Below, piece after piece: positions 58,640 to 64,000 of a DNA stretch of 64,000 nt. Source of the stretch: Elephas maximus indicus (taxonomy: Eukaryota > Chordata > Mammalia > Proboscidea > Elephantidae). A program made the position numbers and the translations under genes. The DNA is taken from the NCBI RefSeq assembly GCF_024166365.1, contig NC_064823.1, positions 9,604,924 through 9,668,923 on the forward strand. Reading direction: 5' to 3'. Each line of letters starts with the position of its first letter. Within the stretch, counting starts at the first letter, position 1. Under the pieces are notes generated by a model that was not told the origin of the DNA, made no database searches, and saw nothing but the letters and a program-made list of their open reading frames with translations.

Positions 58640-59945
58640 CAATGGACAAATTTCATTTGGTTCACTTGAGATTTTTCTAAGATATTTTCATAATGTGTGG
58701 CATGCACGATTTTCTTAAATTATGAATTTTAGGAAGCAAATAGGAATTCTTAGCTAATTATGTAGATTACAGTATGCTTCTTATTTATAGGTTGGATGCA
58801 TGTTTCAAAAGGTTTCCAGGGAGGTAATTCAAATATTAAATTGCAGTCTGTAAAACATTTTTGTTCTTCTAAGAATGTTGCCTTTCTTGATAATTTTTGG
58901 AGTTGTTTCTCACTTTTCATTATTGTTGAACATCACCTTCCCATGACACTTCAGTCTTCATGGCTTACTTGTCTTCATCCTTCTCTTTTATTTACTGACT
59001 TTATTATGATTGTTTCTAAACTATACCTTTTTCTTCTTTTTGTGTATTTTTAAAGCACTATCTGTCTTTTTGTTCTTAGACTCCAGGGCCCACTTTTCTC
59101 TCTTATACTGCTTGCTTACTTATTGTTTAATCCATCAGATATCATACCTTGTAGGCCCCAGATATTGCTTTCTCCTATATTATGTACTCTTTCTTATACA
59201 CTTAGAACTTTTTTTTTTGAGCAATTTTTTTTTTTCCTTTTTGCAATGATAATTCTTTATTTTTTCCAACATGGAAATAAAGTTCAATATGTTACTATCA
59301 CACATAATTTAGATTATTAATAAATGAAGGCTAAACATTTTTTTAAACTAAATTGTATGGAACAAAAGGATTTTATGTCTATTCTCTGAATTTTTTTTTA
59401 CTATATTGTGTCAATACTTAATTCTGATATTTAAATTTATTGAAGGCACTAGTCAGGTCTCTAAGCCAGCAAGTTTCCTAAAATTTTGTGACAGGCTGTA
59501 CTAGTCATTTTAAATTAACCTATTTTATTACCAAATACTTTAGCCTATGTACAAAGGCAAGATAAATTCTGTGATTTGAGACACTTTCTTCAATGTAAAG
59601 GAAAAGAAATTGCATTCCCACACAAAAAGATTATGAAATCATAAAAACTAGCCATAGCCCAATATACTTTAAATTTTAGAATGGCTATTACATTATAATA
59701 TTTAAAAAATAGAAAAAAATGTGGAATACAATGAAAACATACAAATCTAAGCAGGTACAATTGTAAAACAGAGTATACTAATTTTATGTAAATGTTGAAT
59801 AATTTGAAATACTTTGATAAAATTGTCAGTGGTAGGAATGCAATTGTATATTCTGTTATTTCTGATACAGAAAAAAAATCCATATACATATTTTCCAGCA
59901 AATATTTAACTCCTGTGTTATCTTTTTAAATAAAATACTTCTTAT
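58640..59945. other. AT-rich unique DNA
   Basis: Mostly T-rich, with frames that are hydrophobic only because of composition. No gene is supported. Confidence 0.5.
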
Positions 59946-59953
59946 TAAAATAT

Positions 59954-60117
59954 GGAAACCCTGATGGTGTAGCAGTTAAGTGCTATGGCTGCTAACCAAA
60001 GGGTCTGCAGTTCGAATCCACCAAGCACTCCTTGGAAACTCTATGGGGCAGTTCTACTCTGTCCTGCAGGGTCGCTATGAGTCGGAATCGGCTCGACAGT
60101 ACTGGGTCTGGTTTTGG
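59954..60117 (+). mobile_element. AfroSINE with 12-bp TSD
   Basis: It has 'ggaaaccctgatggtgtagc', 'tctgcagttcgaatccacca' and 'ggtcgctatgagtcggaatc'. It is flanked by ttattaaaatat (59942-59953) and ttattaacatat (60118-60129), one mismatch. Confidence 0.97.
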
Positions 60118-60129
60118 TTATTAACATAT

Positions 60130-61555
60130 ATGTAGAAATAGGTTTGAAGTATGCTATGATGATTATAAATGACAATACAATTGTGTCAGGATGCGATGAA
60201 GCAGAATGAATAAATTTCAAATACCTTTACCATGTCAGGAAAATGTTTGGAGACTGATGCGATACCCATTTCATTAGAGCAAATCTAGAGCACAGTAAGG
60301 GTGTTAAGAAGAACTTGTCTTATTTACTGATTTTCCTTTCCAGGACAAAATGAGAGAAAGGACACTCTCATTTAGTTAACTCCTGGTTGATGACAAAGAA
60401 GAAAGGATAAGAATAAGTAAAAGCAGAAATACTCCATTGTAAACACTTATTCCAGGGCAAATAACAAATTTTGTTTAATTATTTATCACTTTATATCATA
60501 ACTGTCCCCAAATCTTTTCCAAACTCTAATTCACTATATGTATGTATATACACATATACATTTTTAGAAAACTTTTATCATTTAGAAGACATTATCGTTT
60601 AGTACGGCATTTGGATGAGTTGTGGGAGGGAGGTTTAGAGGAGTGGTACCATGCTCTTTAGAATATGCTCTACTCTCATAAAGTATATTGCTATACTTAA
60701 GGAAAGGATACCCTTTAAATATTTGTAAACTATACATGGCCTAGGAATCAAAACTTCCAAAGGCTTAAATGTAACAAGTACATACCTCAGCCAAGTCTCC
60801 TGGATACATAGACTGTCTTCACTTCAAGGAACATTAGTTATGCTTCATATAGCATGCATGCACTTCTTTGAACTACCGTTTATTACTCTGTATTTCTGGT
60901 GGATTTTGGGCCCACTAAACAGAAATCAAATTTTCTGTTTTTTTTTAAATAAGCCCTTTAGGTAGTATTTTACCTCTTACTGTGTGGGAAATCACTATTA
61001 TGTCAGAGTATGGTTTTACTACCCTCTGAAGAACACAGAAGTGGAAATGGGCTAAAATAAAGACCATTGAGAATTCTCTGCTCTTCGTTTGTATTTTCCC
61101 GTAATTGAAATATCATGATCAGTTTTTAGTATACAACTATTTTATAATTAATATTACATGAGATAATCATTTATGTCTGCTTGTGTGTGTGTGTGTGTGT
61201 GCGTGTGTGTGTACACAAGGACTAGGAAATATTGAGACTCTGAACTCATGCTGACATTTAGGTCAGTGTAGATCAAATTTTGGCAGATAAACACCATCAT
61301 TGTGGTAATGCACTTCATGGGCCTACACAAACTTCTCAAGGCCTCTTCTAAAAATGTTTCTTTTTATTTAAATAAGTATGTGAAGAATAAATATTCTTCT
61401 CTGGAAATAAGAAGAAGTTGACAAAGCACCCAATATAGCATTGTAAAAAATTTATTTTCATAGTTAAACACAAAGAAAATAAATTTTTATCAAAAGTGAA
61501 AGTACGTATCTGATTGATCTTTATATTTGAAATACTTTTTTTCCTACAGTATAGA
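60130..61555. other. Unique DNA without recognisable gene
   Basis: Only a GT microsatellite at 61182-61212 stands out. Confidence 0.5.
61182..61212. repeat. (GT)n microsatellite
   Basis: About 15 GT units with one GC interruption. Confidence 0.95.
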
Positions 61556-61559
61556 CGGA

Positions 61560-61680
61560 CACAATGTCTGCAACTATGAGTGCAAACATAACAGTGGTTG
61601 TGAGGATGGCTCGGGACCGGGCAGTGCTTCCTTCTGTTCTACCTACGATCACTATGAGTCAGCACCTAACAACAACAGCA
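61560..61680 (+). mobile_element. RTE LINE extreme 3' end
   Basis: 'gtctgcaactatgagtgcaa', 'tgtgaggatggctcgggacc' and 'agcacctaacaacaacagc' match the last 120 bp of the other RTE copies. Confidence 0.93.
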
Positions 61681-61696
61681 GCAAAATGTACACACT

Positions 61697-61891
61697 GGAA
61701 TCCTGGGTCGTGCAGATGGTTAACATGCTCGGCTGCTATCCGAGAGGCTGGAGGTTCAAGTCCACTCAGAGGATCCTCAAGAGGAAGGCCTGATCATCTA
61801 CTTCCAAAATATCAGGCAAAGAAAACGCTGTGGATCACGCTTCTGCTTTGACACACACAGGGTCACCGTGAGTCCTGGGGGACTCCAAGGA
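61697..61891 (+). mobile_element. AfroSINE, longer variant
   Basis: It has the head 'aatcctgggtcgtgcagatg', 'ggaggttcaagtccactcag', the middle 'gaggaaggcctgatcatcta' and the end 'cagggtcaccgtgagtcctg'. The frames 61527-61793 and 61564-61851 are shadows. Confidence 0.92.
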
Positions 61892-61894
61892 AGC

Positions 61895-61940
61895 TGTGTT
61901 TATATATGTGTGTGTATATATATAGATATATATATAATTG
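61895..61940. repeat. TG/TA microsatellite
   Basis: Alternating purine-pyrimidine run ('tatatatgtgtgtgtatata'). Confidence 0.85.
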
Positions 61941-62457
61941 AGGTTAATAAATAACAAAAAAGGGGGACTATAATTGGAAAAAAAAAAAACTTCATCTGTG
62001 AAAAACTTGTAAAATTAGGGAATTTAAGTATCCGACACCATCATAGACAAAGGATTTCTAACATTTCTTCATGAACTTATTAAGCTATTTGCTTAAAACA
62101 TAAAAACATAGATCCCTAAATTACCTCAGTTAACATAGGCAAAGGCTAAACCCTTTTCTGGGAAAGGGTTGCTGACACCCTTCATTACTCCCAATCCATC
62201 TGTTAAAAATACCAGCAAAGTTTTAAAACAGCTTTCCTCTGAAACTGAATCGAAAAAGACTCCATCTGCTGGCAATTATTCTTTTGGAAATTCAGATATT
62301 AAAATCTTTGAAATCCCTGAAAACACTAGAAATTATGCAACATGATATTAGTTTCCTATATTTATTCCCCTCTTCTATTCAGTGTTTCACTATTCCCTGA
62401 TTCAATCTCCTCTAATTCCCTATTTAAAAATCTTTTCCACTCTGTACATTGGTATAT

Positions 62458-62601
62458 CTTAAAAAAAAAAAAGACTGTCGAGTCGATTGTGACTCACAGT
62501 GACCCTAGAAGACAGAGTAGAACTGCCCCACAGTGTTTCCAAGGAGCGTCTGCTGGATTTGAACTGCCCTACCTCTTAGCCCCTACGCCACCAGGTTTTC
62601 C
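62458..62601 (-). mobile_element. AfroSINE with antisense T tail
   Basis: An A run is followed by 'gactgtcgagtcgattgtga', 'cagagtagaactgccccaca' and the reverse-complemented head 'acgccaccaggttttcc'. Confidence 0.95.
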
Positions 62602-62615
62602 TTATATATATTAAA

Positions 62616-63436
62616 CGGTTTAAAATCAGGGAAGGGGTGTATCTTTTACCATACTTATCCAATCTATATGCTGATCAAATAATCCAAGAAGCTGGGTTAT
62701 ATGAAGAACGCAGAATCAGGATTGGAGGAAGACTCATTAATAACCTTTGCTATGCAGATGACACAACCTTGTGTGCCGAAAGTGAAGAGAACTTGAAGCA
62801 CTTACTGATGAAGATTAAAGACTGTGGTATGCCTTCAGTACAGATTATGCCGCAACATAAAGAAAACAAAAGTCCTCAGCTAGACCGGTAAGCAACATCA
62901 TGATAAATGGAACAAATATTGAAGTTGTCAAGGATTTCATTTTACTCAGATCCACAATCAACATTCTCAGGAAAGGCAAGAAATCAAATGATGTATTGCA
63001 TTGGGAAAATATGTTGCAGAAGGCCTCTCTAAAATGTTAAAAAGGACAGATGTCACTTTGAGGACTAAGGTGAGCCAGACCCAAGTCATGGTCTTTTCAA
63101 TCACCTCATATGCATGGGAAAGCTGGACAATGAGTAAGCAAGACTGAAGAAAAAATTGATGCCTTTGAATTATGGTGTTGGCAAAGAATATTGAATATAC
63201 TATGGACTGCCAGAAGAATGAACAAGAGGAAGCACAGTCAGAATGTTCCTTAAAAGCAAGGATGGTGAGACATCATCTCACATACTTTGAAAATGTTATC
63301 AGAAGGAACAGTCCCTGGAGCAAGACATCATGCTTGGTAGAGAGTCAGCAAAAAGGAGCAAGCCCCTCGACAAGACGGATTGACTCAGAGGCTGCAATAA
63401 TGGGCTCAAACATAGTAAAGATTGTGAGGATGGTAT
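62616..63436 (+). mobile_element. RTE LINE, reverse transcriptase C-terminal half
   Basis: It begins just before the catalytic site: frame 62637-62891 encodes NNLCYADDTTLC, where YADD is the RT catalytic motif, then ENLKHLLMKIKDC. Later frames cover ELWCW-like and TMDCQKNEQ-like parts to 63436. Many frameshifts and a missing 3' tail show it is inactive. Confidence 0.95.
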
Positions 63437-63439
63437 ATG

Positions 63440-64000
63440 TTAAAAAATTCCCTCGCTTTTAAGAATTTTCTCAGAATTGCATATCTTTTCTTGCCCTTAC
63501 CCTTTTACAGTGTAATCCTGTCTCCGCTCTAAGGAATTATTTTCCCTTTGATCCTACTAAGTTACCACTGTGGCTTCCAAAGACAGTTTTCAAAATTTCA
63601 AATATTTCATAATTTCGTCTGCTTTCGGTGCAAGAGATTGGGTATGCTTCTAATTGAACTCCACTTCAAGATCCTGTTGAAACTAATTCCACCAGCCTAT
63701 TTTATGTTTTTTTTTTTTACCTCCTTTTTCATATTGACCAATACTGTAGTAATTCAGCCTTGTTGATTGGCCATTTGATTCACGGTCTTTGTCTCCTCAA
63801 TGCCTATTCAAAACCAACTTTTTAGAAGTTGTGTCATTTATCTTCTCTACTTTTACTCAGGCCCTTTGCAAATTTAACTGGTTCCCTTCCCCAGTGATTT
63901 TTGCTCTCCCATGACCAGTTTCACAGTGGTTTTCACAAAGGTCAAGATAAAGTGCAATTTTCTTAGCAAAACTTTCGAAGCACGACATGCCCTTACCCTC
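63440..64000. other. Unique DNA without recognisable gene
   Basis: Nothing recognised up to the window end. Confidence 0.5.

Noticed and set aside
59010..59320. Hydrophobic, Phe/Leu-rich frames as membrane peptides
   Set aside because: T-rich DNA gives such peptides by composition; two frames overlap and neither has a motif.

Overview
The window is mammalian intergenic or intronic DNA from an afrotherian, most likely a paenungulate such as elephant. Two things support this. First, about 29 copies of a tRNA-derived SINE of the AfroSINE type are present, with a 'ctaaccaaaaggt..ggcagttcaaatcc..aggtgctccttggaaa' style body broken by copy-specific changes, a 'cctatagggtcgctatgag' stretch and a T-rich or CAACAACAA tail. 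Second, RTE (BovB-like) LINE copies end in the same 'gtcgctatgag..cctaacaacaacaa' 3' end. I find no intact host gene, no convincing splice-bounded coding exon, no tRNA or rRNA gene and no CRISPR. Nearly all open reading frames in the window are fragments of transposons or chance frames.

Layout. 0-10 kb: an ERVL-type LTR carrying an internal 121-bp tandem duplication, an RTE fragment, two AfroSINEs, and an RTE copy with an inverted 5' part (7.55-9.84 kb). 10-17 kb: a decayed Tigger/pogo-like DNA transposon (about 2.6 kb), an RTE 3' end and a LINE-1 3' UTR. 17-24 kb: L2 and MIR relics, three AfroSINEs, and an RTE copy split by a full-length ZRANB2 processed pseudogene. 24-32 kb: mostly unique AT-rich DNA plus several old LTRs, L2 and MIR copies. 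32.3-35 kb: a repeat-poor stretch that looks like candidate conserved non-coding DNA. 35-47 kb: a cluster of AfroSINEs, MIR copies, a MaLR LTR, and a small LINE-1 3' end with clear target-site duplications. 47-53 kb: unique DNA with scattered SINEs. 54-55.2 kb: a 3 x 78-bp in-frame minisatellite, then the decayed 3' end of an endogenous retrovirus and its 337-bp LTR. 55-64 kb: more AfroSINEs, an ERV1-like LTR and two RTE fragments.

How parts relate: the RTE LINE is the likely source of the enzymes that mobilised the AfroSINEs, since they share a 3' end. LINE-1 probably made the ZRANB2 retrocopy. The nested insertions give relative ages: MIR and L2 are oldest, then the Tigger-like and MaLR copies, then RTE/AfroSINE. 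I saw no undescribed functional system. The most informative items are well-preserved insertion events and a few candidate regulatory or unexplained stretches. All repeat family names come from recognition of remembered patterns, not from a database search.
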